A DNA stretch of 64,000 nucleotides from NCBI GenBank assembly GCA_905221605.1, contig CAJNDS010000169.1, positions 925,001-989,000 on the forward strand, read 5' to 3'. The DNA comes from Symbiodinium natans (Eukaryota; Sar; Dinophyceae; Suessiales; Symbiodiniaceae). Of this stretch, positions 11,524 through 23,280 are shown one piece after another. Below the pieces are notes generated by a model. The model saw only the letters and a program-made list of their open reading frames with translations. It ran no database searches and was not told where the DNA came from. The translations under genes were made by a program, and so were the position numbers. The stretch's first letter is position 1. The number at the start of each line of letters is the position of its first letter.

Positions 11524-11862
11524 GGGTTTAGGGGATTATAACGGCACTAATATAACCCACCAAAAAGCCCCTCAAGTGCCCGAATATGGTAATAAGAACA
11601 AGGATAAGAATTGATAAACAGATAATAAATTGGTAGCCCAGTGGTACCGGTTTCCCTTTTTTGGTTTGGGTCTGGGTTCTTTTTTTTAAAGTAACCAACC
11701 AAAAACGGGTGCCCTTATTATAATATGGTTACTGGGCTACCAAGATAACTGTACTTATAACCCATTGAAAAGCCCCTTAAGTGCTCTAATATCGCTATAA
11801 GTACACGTATGAGTACAGTTATCATTGGATAATAAGTACCAGGAACCTCCCAGTAGGGTGTT
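11524..11862. mobile_element. Family A element flanked by two family E copies
   Basis: The central unit 11630-11743 starts TTGGTAGCCCAGTGGTACC and ends GGTTACTGGGCTACCAA, a terminal inverted repeat of 13 bases. On each side lies sequence like the full family E element at 52091 (ATAACCCAC...AAAAAGCCCCT.AAGTGC...ATATGG left; CTTATAACCCATTGAAAAGC...GGAACCTCC right). This suggests family A landed between or inside family E copies. Confidence 0.75.
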
Positions 11863-12474
11863 ATAAGGCTTAGGGTTAGGGTAGCGTTTAGGGTTTAGGG
11901 TTAGGGTTTAGGGTTTATAGGGGTTGCAGACTTCATAGGGTTTTGGGGATTTAGGGTCTAGGGTTCACGGTATTTTGTAGACTTGGGGGTTTTGGTTTTT
12001 GTGGGGAAGGTCGACTTTGTGGACGAGATTCTCGAATCCCCTCTGGGTTATGAGTGATGAGAGGGTTTAGGGTTAGAGTGTATGGTTGCCTTGTCTCCAA
12101 TCCACACATGCAACCCAGTAAAGCCATGTGAAGCAGGGTTTATAGTACTGTTCTTGCTGAGTGTCTTGAAAGAAAATATTGGTGGGTGTATGCACAGGGG
12201 TAAGAAAAAAAACCTTCTCCACAACAAGCTAGGGCTGCTTTTTAAGCTGCAAGATGATGAAGGAGCATGTTCAGATGGCTAAGTGCAAGGCGTTAAGGGG
12301 TTTAGGGTTTAGGGCTAAGCTTCAAAGGGTTTTGAGTTTAGTGTTTAGGGCTTCAGGGTTTGAAGGGTTGAGGCAGCTGTCCCATTGTGTCCTGGCAAGT
12401 TGCTTCAAAGCTACCGTCGCCCTGGCTTTCAGACTTGCATCAAAGCCGAAACCCTCAACCCTATACCCCAAAAC

Positions 12475-12555
12475 CCTATACCCTAAATCTCAAACCCTAA
12501 ACCCCAAACCCTAAACCCTAAACACTAAACCCTAAACCCTAAACCCTAAACCCTG
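12475..12555 (-). repeat. CCCTAAA array
   Basis: About ten CCCTAAA units, a few with single changes. A second, perfect array lies at 12679-12723. Confidence 0.9.
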
Positions 12556-12925
12556 CCCTTCTCGCAGGAGACGAGCCTCTCGGTTCTTCACGCGCTGGCA
12601 CTCGAGGCTGGTGCTATTTGGGGCAGAGGCTGTTCAGGCTTCCGGGGCGCCACCGATGACAGGGGTATGATCGAAATTGCCCTAAACCCTAAACCCTAAA
12701 CCCTAAACCCTAAACCCTAAACCGGAAGCATTGATAACGCATCAAGAACGGGAGTGGCCTTGAGCCAAAAAGGCAACAGGTATCCCTTGATTTGGCAAAG
12801 ACTTCAGGGCGAGGTTTTGCTGTAAAGTTGTTGTGCACAAGGCAGGGCCTAGGCCCTTCTTGGCCCTTTGATAGTCTAGATTCCTTCTAGTTTGGTTACG
12901 CACGAGGGCCCAGTAGTTTAGAACC

Positions 12926-12959
12926 CCCACCCCCCCCCCCCCCCCCCCCCCCCCCCCAC
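12926..12959. repeat. Poly-C tract
   Basis: C run of about 30, broken once near each end. Confidence 0.9.
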
Positions 12960-13432
12960 CTCCACCCTGTGGCCGTGATTGCGTCGGGAGGTTCTGTGTT
13001 GGTTAGACTGAAGAACCTGGGAGACTCGAAGACCAGAAGCTTCAAGTTCCGAGGGTTTTGGGCTATCGCATGGAGCTTGAAAGGCTTGAGACCATGTCAT
13101 CCTTCGTCCTTCTACAAATCCCCCGACCTTCCGCAGATGAAAGACATCAGTAGGCACGTCACTGCAAGGCTAGGGTTAGGCTAGAAATTCGGAACCCTTT
13201 CCTCGCCGGAAGGCGATGAACTTATAAGTCCCCGTCAACCCTGAGACCCTTGCCCAGGAAGCAGCGAGGAGCGCCTTTTCCGAGGAAGACCAGACGGCTC
13301 AGTACTGGCCTTAACACTTCGGATGGGAGGTCAACCCTAAACCCTAAACCGAAACCTGAGACCTGAAACCCTAAAGCCTAACCCTAAACCCTAAACCTGA
13401 AACCCGAAACCCGAAACCTAAGCCCTGTAAAA

Positions 13433-13534
13433 ATGGTGCTATACATACGCAAACTGCCCTGGAGGCCGCAGTCTTTCGAGTCGACGGCAGCGTCATCCCA
13501 GGATGACCAGGCCGGGGTGATGAGGGTCCTTGCG
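13433..13534 (+). CDS. Candidate first exon, unknown protein
   Basis: An ATG opens a frame of 34 codons beginning MVLYIRKLPWRPQSFESTAA, ending where TTTAGGG repeat begins. It lies 120 nt after a possible terminal exon (stop at 13312-13314), which would fit head-to-tail genes. No family recognised. Confidence 0.25.
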
Positions 13535-13841
13535 GATTTAGGGTTTAGGGTTTAGGGTTTAGGTTTAAGGGGTTAGGGTTTAGGGTTTAGGATTTAGGGT
13601 TTAGGGTTTAAGGGTTAGGGTTCAGGGCGCGTTCATACCCGGCAACTTGCGACACCAAACGCCAGCCGCAATTTCTAACATTAACGTCGCTTTAGTCCCC
13701 AATCTGTTTGAGTGCGGGGGTTTTGAGGGCAGCAAAAAAGGACAGGTATGGTAAGTGAGTGTTCTGGGGGCTGGGGGTCCGGGCGTCTGGTGGGGGGTTA
13801 GGCCAATTGAATTCCCATAAGACAACCTGCAGTAAATTTTC

Positions 13842-13945
13842 TTGGTAGCCCAGTGGTACCCTTTTCCCTTTGTTCATTGTTCGCTCATAAAGTAACCAAC
13901 CTCAAAAAGGGTACCCTTATTAGAATATGGTTACTGGGCTACCAA
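13842..13945. mobile_element. Introner-like inverted-repeat element, family A
   Basis: Starts TTGGTAGCCCAGTGGTACCC and ends GGTTACTGGGCTACCAAG; core has AAGTAACCAACC and AAAAAGGGTACCC. The left end supplies GTAGCC as a possible donor and the right end CCAAG as acceptor. The same family forms an intron of the channel gene at 46548-46663. Confidence 0.85.
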
Positions 13946-14160
13946 GATTTTGATTCCTGGCCATTTCACCCCACTTTATTGTTGTCACTGGACCTGTTTA
14001 GAAAGATCTGTGAAGACATAAGAGCTCGGAGCCTTCTCCTCATGGAAAATTGTCTTGGGCTTAATTCCCACCCCCCATGTATACATGAAAGCCCATAGCA
14101 TGGCTTCCACGGAGTCTGTGCTACATCTAGGAGGGCCTTATTCCCCTTTTTGGGGTTTAG

Positions 14161-14235
14161 GTCCCCGAAGACAAGCCGCGCTACACCAAGAAGCGCTGCC
14201 GTTTTATTCCCAGGAAGTATACTCTTAAGGTCTAG
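14161..14235 (+). CDS. Candidate terminal exon, basic C terminus
   Basis: After TTTAG the frame reads VPEDKPRYTKKRCRFIPRKY then TLKV and TAG. The strongly basic tail resembles a ribosomal or nucleic-acid-binding protein end, but I cannot assign a family. It could be the last exon of the gene starting at 13433. Confidence 0.3.
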   Translation, partial: VPEDKPRYTKKRCRFIPRKYTLKV

Positions 14236-14415
14236 ACAATTGAAGTCCCCAAACAGGTACCTCTTGTGTGTAACGGAACACCTTACACAATGACCTGGAA
14301 ACGACCCAAGTTGAGAACAACCCCCCCGGCAACCCTAAACCCCAAACCCATTCCTGATGGTGGTTTAGGGTTAAGTTTAGGGGTGTAGGGTTTAGGGTTT
14401 AGGGTTTAAATGTAG

Positions 14416-14477
14416 GGTCCCACCCACCTACCCACAAACCTACCCACCCACCCACCCACCCACCCACCCACCCACCT
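14416..14477 (-). repeat. CCCA tetranucleotide repeat
   Basis: About twelve CCCA units with a few interruptions. The GW/GR-rich minus-strand frame is a repeat product. Confidence 0.95.
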
Positions 14478-15795
14478 TTGCCTCACATCAAGTGTCTTCG
14501 TCTTGAACTTGATGCCCAAGCCATGCTCCGTGTGGTTCAGGGTTTCGCCTAAGTCCTTAAACCCCTGGACCCTAAACCGTGAATGAACCTTGAACACCGC
14601 TTTACCAGTTATTTTCTCAACCTTGCAACTAGAGTTGAGCCCTAAACCGCTTAGACCCTGCACCCCAAACCCTGAAGTGTATAGACCCCAAACCCCATAG
14701 ATCCTAGATCCGAATCCCTTAACCCCTCCTATAGAACCCCACAGTGAAACTGTACACCACGACAGGTGGCAAAATCGATCCTGAATGGAAGTGGCTCCAT
14801 GAGTCCTAAGGACGAGGGGTCCAAGCAGGCTCGTGGGCTGAGGGTTTAGGATTTAGGGTTTAGGGTTTTGGGTGTAGGGTTCTGGCTTTCTGTTCGCGGC
14901 TTTCACGTTTTAGGGGTTTACGGGTTTAGGTGCCCAGGGGTTTAACTTACGGTCTAAGATATGGGGGTCCAGGCTTGGTCTAGAGCCTGTTGGGGCTAGG
15001 GTTTGGCTCTCGTGAGGGTCTATAGGGTCTCAGGGGTTCTGCCGGAGGTTGGAGATTTTGGACGAGGGGTGCGTGCGCACGGCGCAGTTTTGAAGTTGAA
15101 GCGGCTAGCTTGGCACTGGACAAAAGCCATGCCCGAATCCCGAAACCCTAAACCCTAAACCCTAAACCCTAGATCCTAAACCCTAAACCCTAGATTTTCG
15201 AATTCCATGACGCCTCCACGAGCCCAAGCCAGGTTCGAATCTTTCTTCCAGGTGAGGAGGAAGGCCAATCAACAGGGGAGGAGGGCTGTGGATGTTACCC
15301 CTAAACCCGGGGAGTGGGGAAGTGCGTGCTTGAAGGCTCATGGGTTATAAGTAGAGAGAATTATAGGTGCCCCTCTCCCCCCCGAAAAAGGTTGCAACCA
15401 ATTTTTCTGCAGCTACCCTACTTCGAACTTCATTAAAGCCTTGTATCTACACTGTTTCAAGCTCTGGGCTTTTTGCAACCCCCCAAAACCCTGAACCCCA
15501 GCAAATCCAAAGGCAAATTCCTCATGAATCCGAACAGAAAACCCTGATAAACTCTCCTATGCGTGGCATCGCCTCACTTCCTGGCCTCCTGGACCCTTGC
15601 TCGCCTAACTTCTGAAACGATAATGCTCTCACAGGATCCACTTTTTTGGAGTGCTCTTTGTGCGTTGGCATGTCTGAATGAAGCCCCCCCTCCCCTCCCA
15701 ACCCCACCACCACTCCGTCCTCTAGAACATAGTACTGGTATGTAAACTGCTGAGTTTCAAACTTCCCCCCTCTAAAACTGGATACGGCACTACCC

Positions 15796-15895
15796 CAAAT
15801 CAAACTTCCGAAATGGGGGGGGGGGGGCCTTATTGGGGTCCCTCTTACAAGGGAATCCGACTATTTGGGATTCTATATAAGGGGTCCCCCTTTAT
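15796..15895. mobile_element. Family B element (TTTCCGAAA ends)
   Basis: Left end CTTCCGAAATGGGGG with internal GGGAATC, ACTATTTGGG and GGGGTCCCCCTT boxes shared with copies at 16243, 31957, 58784 and 59145. The right end has decayed. Confidence 0.6.
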
Positions 15896-16107
15896 CCTAA
15901 ACCCTAAACCCTAATCCCATTTGCATGTCCGGCAGAACTGGCAGCGCGGTCAGAGAAAGCCAAGAACAGCAAGGCGGGATCGGGGCGTGGAGTTCGCAGA
16001 GTTCCCCCAAATCCCCCAAACCTCAAAGCCTTAAACGGGGTTAGGGTTTAGGGTTTAGGGTTTAGGGTTCTCCCTAAACCCCAAACCCTAAACCCTAAAC
16101 CCTACAG

Positions 16108-16183
16108 CTCTGTGGTACAGACCTACAAAAAAGTCTCGAATCAGCTTCAGAGGCACTTCCTAGACCCGAGCTTTCGGCCATAA
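16108..16183 (+). CDS. Candidate terminal exon, unknown protein
   Basis: After TACAG the frame reads SVVQTYKKVSNQLQRHFLDP then SFRP and TAA. The amphipathic, charged composition is protein-like and the exon follows a CCCTAAA array as other real exons do. No family recognised. Confidence 0.3.
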
Positions 16184-16242
16184 GGTTAGGCCCTTGCAAA
16201 GAGTACTCGAAGGGTTTAGGGTTTAGGGTTTAGGGTTAATGG

Positions 16243-16352
16243 GGGGTGGGTTTCCGAAATTAGGGGCACCTCAATTACGAGGGTCCTGAATATAGGGGAA
16301 ACCTACTTTTGGGGGGGCTACTCTAGGGGTCCCTTATATTTTCGTAAACTCC
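16243..16352. mobile_element. Family B element
   Basis: Starts GGGTTTCCGAAATTAGGGGC and ends CCCTTATATTTTCGTAAACTCCC, near-complementary ends about 110 nt apart. Confidence 0.75.
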
Positions 16353-17254
16353 CATGCCCCGAGAGTTTAGGGTTTCTTATCCCGTTTCGAAGAGCACAAA
16401 ACCGGCCCTAAAGTCCGTGCTGTTGCATGGCTCCAGTCGGCATCCCACATCCTAAGACTTGGTAAGCCTAAAGCCTCAAAACCCCTAAGCCCCAAACCTA
16501 AACCCTAAGACTTAGAGCAAGAACCAGGACCCGGCCTGCTCTTCTCCCGAAACCCCAAGCCCGAAATCCCTGCGGTTTAGGGTTTAGGGCTTGGGGCTCA
16601 GGGCTTCAAGCCTTGAGCAGGAAATGAAGGGATCCCGGAGCGGCGCAAGCGGTGAGTCGGCGGCTCACTGGGAGAGACCTTGGGGAGTGTCTGCGAATAT
16701 CGAGGAGAACCTCCGAGTTTAGGTTTTCGGGGGTTAGGGTTCCGGGTTGAGGGTTTAGAATTATGTTTTAGGGTTTAGGGTTTAGGGGTTTCAGGCTTAG
16801 GGTTCCTCTTCTTTATGCCGAGACTGCCCGGAACCGAGGGACCTAAAGCCCCGACCCCCAATGTTCAAGCCCAAGTCGACTCTAGCTCCCTGAAGACTTG
16901 AAAGGTCGTGGGTGGTTAGAGGCAGGGTTTGGGTTCTGGGTTTTGGGTTAAATTAGGGTTTAAGGTTTAGGGTTCAGCACAGCATCAAGCAACCCGCGCC
17001 GGTCGAAGTGCCTCGCCATTTGCAGCTACCTTAAGAGGACCCCTTTGCTAGTATTTGCTGTATATGTTCCACTCCAGAAAAGGCCCCACAACCTGACAAT
17101 TCTGAAGCCCAAGCTGTGCGAAGCCCGAAACCCTTATCCCTTTACCCTGAACCCCTAGGCCCAAACCCTCCTGAGGTCCAGCTATGGATTGCCCGAGTCT
17201 CAGCTGATTCCCGGGCAGCCCCAGACGGGGGGGGCGGGGGGAACTAGGATGTGG

Positions 17255-17352
17255 GCCCTTATTCCCTTGTTTTCGGGTTCAGGGTTCCCTTATGGGACCC
17301 TTTGAGCCAAAAAGGGCACCCTTTTTAGTCCTAGGTTTCTCTTGTGTCTGGC
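17255..17352. mobile_element. Introner-like element, family C
   Basis: Contains GGCCCTTATTCCCTTG, GGTTCCCTTAT, then GAGCCAAAAAGGGCACCCTT and CCTAGGTTTCTC(T/C)TG(T/G)GTCT. Close copies are at 33590 and 49332; related ones at 28702, 45187 and 57757. The 49332 and 57757 copies coincide with introns. Confidence 0.75.
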
Positions 17353-17454
17353 TTACACACACACACAAGACACCATCGACACCCTGAAGCACTGCGAGAA
17401 CCCCTGAAGACAAATTGCGGACCGTCAATCAAAGTCAACGCCGTTAACAACCTC

Positions 17455-17535
17455 TAAACCCTAAACCCTAAACCCTAAACCCTAATCCCTAATCCCTAAT
17501 CCCTAAACCCTAAACCCTAAACCCTAAACCCTACA
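17455..17535 (-). repeat. CCCTAAA / CCCTAAT array
   Basis: Eleven units, including three of CCCTAAT in the middle of CCCTAAA units. Confidence 0.95.
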
Positions 17536-18663
17536 CATTCCTCCTCCCCTCCGTATCCCATGATTAGCTTTCATGTTTCAGGTTTTCGAGAGGTATCGCG
17601 GCGGGCTCGGCCGCCACGTGCCCCGCAGGGGTTTGAGGCTTGTGAGTTTGTAGGGCTTAGAGGGTTTTGTAGGGTGCAATTTTCGGGTTTATAGGGTTCA
17701 GCTTGGTTTTAGGTCTCGTACAGGGCATAATATATTTAAGCTCTACGTGCTTGGGGGATCAGCGTCTAGGGTTTAAGGGGCGTGTATGACTGCTTGAGGT
17801 TCAACGTTAATGGTTCAGGTCGCCTGCATCTAACAGTCGCATATAGACAGCTAAGGCTCAACCTAAACCCTAAACCCTCTACCCTAAACCCTAGACTCTA
17901 AACCCTAAACCCTAAACTCCCTAGGTCCTCAACCCTGATATGGGGTTTCCGAGAACAGGGGTCGGTGAGTGGGGCTCACCCCGCAGCCCACTGGGGTTTG
18001 CATTTGCAGGTTCGTGTCGTTGTGTGTGCCACACGGTCTAGGGTTTAGGGCCTATTAGGGTTTAGGGTTTAGGGTTTAGGGCCTATTAGGGTTTAGGGTT
18101 TAGGGTTTCGGAACTCTAAACTTTCAACCCCAGACCTCTCAGAACCAGGCTCTAAAACCTCATTCCCAGCTTCCTAAGCCCCATGGCCCTATGAAACCCT
18201 CCCAAAAAAAGCAAACAGCAAATCACTGTTGAGCCCCAAACCTGAAACTCTGCAGCATGATGGCAGGTACAAATTCAGGCGGAGCCTGTCTCTGAAGGTC
18301 AGACTGCCTGGGGCACGAGGGTTTGGGGTTTAGGGTTTAGGGTTTTCGGGTTTGGGGCTAGGGTTTAGGGCAGTTTAGGGCTTAGGGTTTGGGGTTTGGG
18401 GTGTTGGTTTTTATGTGAGGCTTAGGATACTCGGGTTTAGGATTGTGTGCAGGATTTGGGGCTTCGGGTTGAGGACTCACACACTGGTTGAGTGCGGGCG
18501 TTGTTGGCAAAGTGTCTACGTCAACATATGCGCAGAGTTGATCTTTAACGTTTGAAGTCAACTATGTCGCGGGGCTCAAAGAAGTTGAGTGCATGATCCA
18601 TAGACGCTTGATGGGCCCTAAACTCTATCCCTAAACCCTATAGATCCTAAACCCTATTCCTAG

Positions 18664-18711
18664 CGAGAGAAGTGCAATGGCCCCAAGTACGTCAGCCTCA
18701 ACGTCCTGACG
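18664..18711 (+). CDS. Candidate internal exon, unknown protein
   Basis: A 48-nt phase-0 stretch between CCTAG and GTAAGG, encoding REKCNGPKYVSLNVLT. Both borders are good splice sites, which is the main support. No family recognised. Confidence 0.35.
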
Positions 18712-18786
18712 GTAAGGGTCTTGCAAAGCTTCTCCACTGCCCAACCCCATCCATGGAAATGATCTGGGCATTTTAGCGTCTATTTG

Positions 18787-18880
18787 TAGGGTTTAGGGTT
18801 TAGGATTTAGGGTTTAGGGTTTAGGGTTAGGGTTTAGGGTTTAGGGTTTAGGGTTTAGGGTTTAGGGTTTCGGGTTTCGG
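18787..18880 (+). repeat. TTTAGGG array
   Basis: Thirteen TTTAGGG-type units with a few single-base variants. Confidence 0.95.
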
Positions 18881-19695
18881 GTTCCTAGGGCTTAGGGGAA
18901 CAATGCGGTGCGCCTCGCGGCAGGCCGCCATTCAGCGGGTGACTCATCACCGCGCGCTCGAAAGGCGCTTGCACTGGACGATTTGCTAGCCTCTTCTATT
19001 CTAGAGAAAGGCCCCGGGAGATATAAATAAATAAATCTATATATACACATGTATCTATGTATATATACATATGATTATGTACTTATGTGTGTGTGTGTGT
19101 TTTGTTGTGATTTGCCCTTGTTGGATTTAAGCGTACCTCATCTTGGAATATTTCTTGAGGGTTTGAAGGGCTAGTGTTTGGAGGGCTTAAACCATGGGCC
19201 CTTGCCGAGGCCTTTGTTCGTTCGTCATCTTATAGGGAGAGCCGATACACTGCATCAAGCCACTTAGAGTACTTCGGCCTTCGGGTGCTGCCTCGGCTTG
19301 ACTTGGTTTGACAGGTGAGGTTTTAGGGGGTAGGTTCGAGTTGGAGGTTGTAAGGGCTTTCCAGGCTTTCCACGGCTTTCCCTTCATCGGGACCCAATTG
19401 CAGAGTCTTGTTGGCGGTGGCGGTTTAGCATTCGGTTCCCCCAGCCTTTTTAACTCTAATTCCTCTAAAAACCCTAAACCCTAAACCCTGTGAAGCTCTG
19501 GAGAAACCGCTTCAGGCATCAGGCGCCGAGCTGAGCATGCCAGGATGCGATTTCGGGCTGGGATGAACCAGGATGTGGGATCTAGGACTTAAAGTTTACG
19601 GTTTAGGGTTTAGGGTTTGGGATTTCAAGTGGGTTTAGGACTTAAAGTTCAGGGCTTAAGACTTAGGATTTAGTTGAGGAGTTGACTACTTCTAG

Positions 19696-19786
19696 CTGGC
19701 GTGGACTGTGTTGGTTAACTTGTTGAAGCCCTGGAAGGAGGCAAAGCCTACGTTTGCCCAAACACCCCACTGTGCCTTGCTTGGAG
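19696..19786 (+). CDS. Candidate internal exon, unknown protein
   Basis: After TCTAG only one of the three frames stays open; it reads LAWTVLVNLLKPWKEAKPTF then about ten more residues before TTTAGGG repeat. The hydrophobic start followed by a basic segment looks like a real protein piece, but I cannot name it. Confidence 0.38.
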
Positions 19787-20203
19787 GTTTAGGTTTTAGG
19801 GTTTAGGGTTTAGGGTTTAGGGTTTGGGGTTTAGGGTTTAGGGTTTAGGGTTCCTGGATGGATGGGCAGCAGTAGGGCGCCTCCAGTTATATCTGGTTAC
19901 AAGCTTATCTGTTCGGGCACTTGCAACCCCCGGTATGCCTCTACCCATAAACCTTGACGTGTTGCCCGTTGCACAAGGAAGTGTTTGGAGCCTAGATCAT
20001 AATGACAAGCTTTGCTTGACGCTTCCTGTGCACTGCAGTTTGAGATGTGCAGTTCTTGCCCGACATCGAACTAGGTATTGGAGGCTTCCTGCGCTTGCAA
20101 TGGCCAAAGACTTCAATATCTAAAGCTTCTTTCTCCTTCTTGCCTGTGTTGCGGTTTCTTTTGTGTTGGTGCTTGTGCTGCTTGTGCCTACCACAAATTG
20201 TGG

Positions 20204-20223
20204 GGGGGGGGGGGGGGGGGGGG
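20204..20223. repeat. Poly-G tract
   Basis: About 20 consecutive G. Confidence 0.95.
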
Positions 20224-21224
20224 CTCTTTTTCGTACCCCAGGCTATCAGCGCATCTTGTTTTGGTTTAGGGCTTAGAGGGTTTCAGTGTATTGTAGCGGG
20301 TTGCTCAACACGAACCTTTGAACAGACCTCCCCTCGCGGGTGACGGCCTTCTTCGGAGATTCATGGCGTTTACATGACTTACCCGCCTTCTTCTTGCTTC
20401 AGCTACGATTCTCTTTTTGTTAGATGCAGCTCTGGGTTGTAGGTTCAGGGTTCAAGGTTTAAATTATTTTCGCGTGCATTCTCCAGCGTCCCAGTTCTGG
20501 AACACGAACTTCCCGCAAGACTACTGCTGGCTTGAGGCAGACAGCTGAGGGTATACTGCTGCACGAGCGATGTTTGAGGGAGTAAGGAGTGGACGAGAAG
20601 CTTAAGGAATATGATTCGCCATACGATTCTTTATAGGCAGTTCCCTGATCCCTGGACCCTGGTTCCTAAACGCCCAGGCGTCACCCTCGCCCCCACACCC
20701 CAAAAATCACAGCAAGGAACTGCAAGCATTTCTGACCTTTTGAAGGGCTTTGGGCATAGGTTTGGGGGTGTTTTGGGGGCTCCTGTTTGTCGCGGTAAAC
20801 CTAAACCTAGGGGATAACTACGGATTTTAAAGCTTACAACTGTTCTTCCCTAATTTGGACCACTTCTAACCCACCCATCAATGGAGATGGCAAGGAGCTT
20901 CAGTTTTGGCAGAAACAAGGCCCCTAAACCCCGAAGGGCCCACTCAGGAGGTTTGTAAGGATAACTCACGCAACTGAAAGCTTTGGGAGAGTCAAGCCAG
21001 GCTGACTGATAAGAGTGATGAGAGCCGAGCCCAAAAACGCCATCCCTCCCCCCTTGCCCGGCCGCTGAGGTTTAGGGGTTACGGCTTAGGTTGTGCGGTT
21101 TAGCATGTAGGGTGCAGCTTCTCAAAAAGGACTGCTGAAATCGCGATCTTGGTCAGAAATGAAGCCTTTCATCCTCAACCCCGAAGCCCTGAACCCTGGC
21201 TTCTCATGTGGAAACCGTGCCCAG

Positions 21225-21293
21225 CCGGCCATCTGGAGCATTGCGAAGAACCTCTCACGCGGCATGAAGTGCAAAGACCTCGTCAGCCTACAG
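21225..21293 (+). CDS. Candidate internal exon, unknown protein
   Basis: Between CCCAG and GTGGGG, phase 0 at both ends, 23 codons beginning PAIWSIAKNLSRGMKCKDLV. The frame is open upstream too, so the exon could start earlier. No family recognised. Confidence 0.35.
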
Positions 21294-21470
21294 GTGGGGG
21301 GAATTGAATTGCCCTTGCCTTTGATGGCCTTCGGGGGGTCATTGGGGATTTCCCTTCTTTCTTTTCTAGGGGGATCTAGTCGTAAATCTTTTTTTCACAG
21401 GGTTTGAAGCACAACGCGGTTGTCCGGGTTGGTGGGCAAGAGTTTGGCTGCTGATTTGATTTGGGGTGCT

Positions 21471-21908
21471 TCACGGGCTAACAGAGAGGGACTTCCTTCT
21501 AGACGCCTGGCTGGCAAAAGAAATCAAAGAGGTTTCCTCCGGTCCACTGCTTAACCCCTTCCTAATTCGACCCGCCAAACCCTGAATAAACCACGCCCCT
21601 GACACGCTCGCAACGCAGCAGGAGTACAGGCCTCTATTCTTTGTCTGCGGCGCATGCTCTGGCCTCAGCGTGCATTGCGAATCAGGAGGGAGGCCTGCCG
21701 CTCCTGTCCCTCCGACGTTTCTGGCCTTGAGGGCTTTTAGGGTTTCGACAAGAGGTTCAGTGACGTCCATCATATCCTGGACACAAACGTAGCAGCTAGC
21801 CATCTTGCCAGTTGGATCCTTCACTACTTCCATTCGATCATGGTGTGTGGAGGCTCTGCTGTCAAGGACATCCGCGGAAATTTTCTGGGCCGCGTACAGT
21901 ACTGGTCA
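21471..21908 (-). CDS. Candidate minus-strand exon, unknown protein
   Basis: An open frame of about 145 codons on the minus strand. It includes a helical, acidic stretch (MASCYVCVQDMMDVTEPLVE) typical of globular protein. The region lacks TTTAGGG except at its edges. The low-coordinate end (TAAA-rich, Q/P-rich) is less convincing. No family recognised; plus-strand frames in the same place are also open. Confidence 0.3.
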
Positions 21909-22085
21909 TCTCCCATGCTCGGGGATGAGGGATGTCTTCCTCCATGCATCCGGGCCGACATGTTGCGTGTGTGAACCCAGAGGCTTCAAGGCTTTCATGT
22001 GTCCGCTGGCTTGGTCGGCCCTTCCGCTGTTCCAGCTCCGGCCTTCGACCGAAGCCAAATCCCTCATGGCCCATGTCCATTCAAT

Positions 22086-22182
22086 ATCTCGGTGCCCTAA
22101 ACCCTAAACCCTAAACCCTAAGCCCTAAACCCTAAACCCTAAACCCTAAACCCTACACCCTAAACCCTAAACCCTAAACCCT
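22086..22182 (-). repeat. CCCTAAA array
   Basis: About thirteen units, nearly perfect. Opposite-orientation arrays follow at 22314-22358 and 22612-22694, so orientation changes within 600 nt. Confidence 0.95.
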
Positions 22183-22770
22183 AACGGCTTTTTGGAAGCT
22201 CTCACGCCCAGGTCCCAACTCCTTTTGTGGCATGCAGGCGTGAGGGAGTCATGATCTTGCTATGCCAGGTTTCAGCCTTACCGGATACAGGATCCTGGAA
22301 CCCAGGGGTGCCGGGTTTAGGGTTTAGGGTTTAGGGTTTAGGGTTTAGGGTTTAGGGATGGGCAGATGGCTGCGGCTAGGAGTGCTATCAGTGCGGGCAC
22401 CTAGGGTAATAGAGCTAGTCAATCCCTTATCTTGTGTTCTTGCAGCTTAGAGTCCTACTTAATACCTAGACCTAGGGCTTCTAATTCTAGACCCCCGAGC
22501 CCCGGAGTTGAAACAAATGTGTTGGGCTAAGAAGGGCCGAGTTAAGGACCCAGATCGCGGGCGTCTAGAACTCTAGAAGCAAAGGGTGCCCTGCTTCAAA
22601 TTCCTAGGGCGGTTTAGGGTTTAGGGTTTAGGGTTTAGGGTTTAGGGTTTAGGGTTTAGGGTTCAGGGTTTAGGGTTTAGGGTTTAGGGTTTAGCTTTGA
22701 GATGTGTTTGTTCCCTTATTCGATTAAGAAGATCTTACTTCAGAACATTTGTTAGACAGCTTCAAGGGCT

Positions 22771-23067
22771 TCACACATACTGAGCTCCCAATCTCCGAAC
22801 TAAGGTCATTCGAACCTGTTCTATGTGTTGCTTCGTAAGTAGGCTTCGCAGTCGCACCAGTTTACTTGTGATGGTGTCCCCGCCAGCTACGTCACAAACC
22901 CTAAGCCCAACCCCACAACGAGAGGCTGTCATGTACAGCTCATCGGCCGCAAACCCTTTTGACATCGACTTTTGGTGGGTGTTGGCCCCAGACAGGTCCC
23001 TCCTGAAATGCATGTGATTGGGCAGAGGTTTGATACCCCAGGACGTCGGAAATACTGACATTGTCAA
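22771..23067 (-). CDS. Candidate minus-strand exon pair, unknown protein
   Basis: A 98-codon open frame on the minus strand; its final part (GDTITSKLVRLRSLLTKQHI) is protein-like. A telomere-like GGGCTTAGGGTTT lies in the middle, so it may be two exons with an intron between. No family recognised. Confidence 0.2.
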   Translation of the reverse strand: MTMSVFPTSWGIKPLPNHMHFRRDLSGANTHQKSMSKGFAADELYMTASRCGVGLRVCDVAGGDTITSKLVRLRSLLTKQHIEQVRMTLVRRLGAQYV

Positions 23068-23280
23068 TTGCGTAATTATAGATGTGGAAAATAAGCGTCC
23101 ATACCAGTGGTAGTTCTGACAGGGGTTGCCTGATTTCAGAGGGTGGCTCCAGGCCCTATTTGCTTAAACCCTTAAACCTTCAAAGTGCCTTTAAAAACCC
23201 CTGAACTTTTGTAAGCTCTTAACCCCTCGACACGAACCCGTAACCCGTGAAGCCCTTAAGCCCTGAAAGTCTTAAACCCT

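Noticed and set aside
12567-12662. Single confident exon after TCTCGCAG
   Set aside because: All three plus frames are open with plausible residues, so the frame cannot be chosen; mentioned only as a lead.
22086-22358. Regular repeats as a CRISPR array
   Set aside because: Units are contiguous heptamers without spacers, and the setting is eukaryotic.
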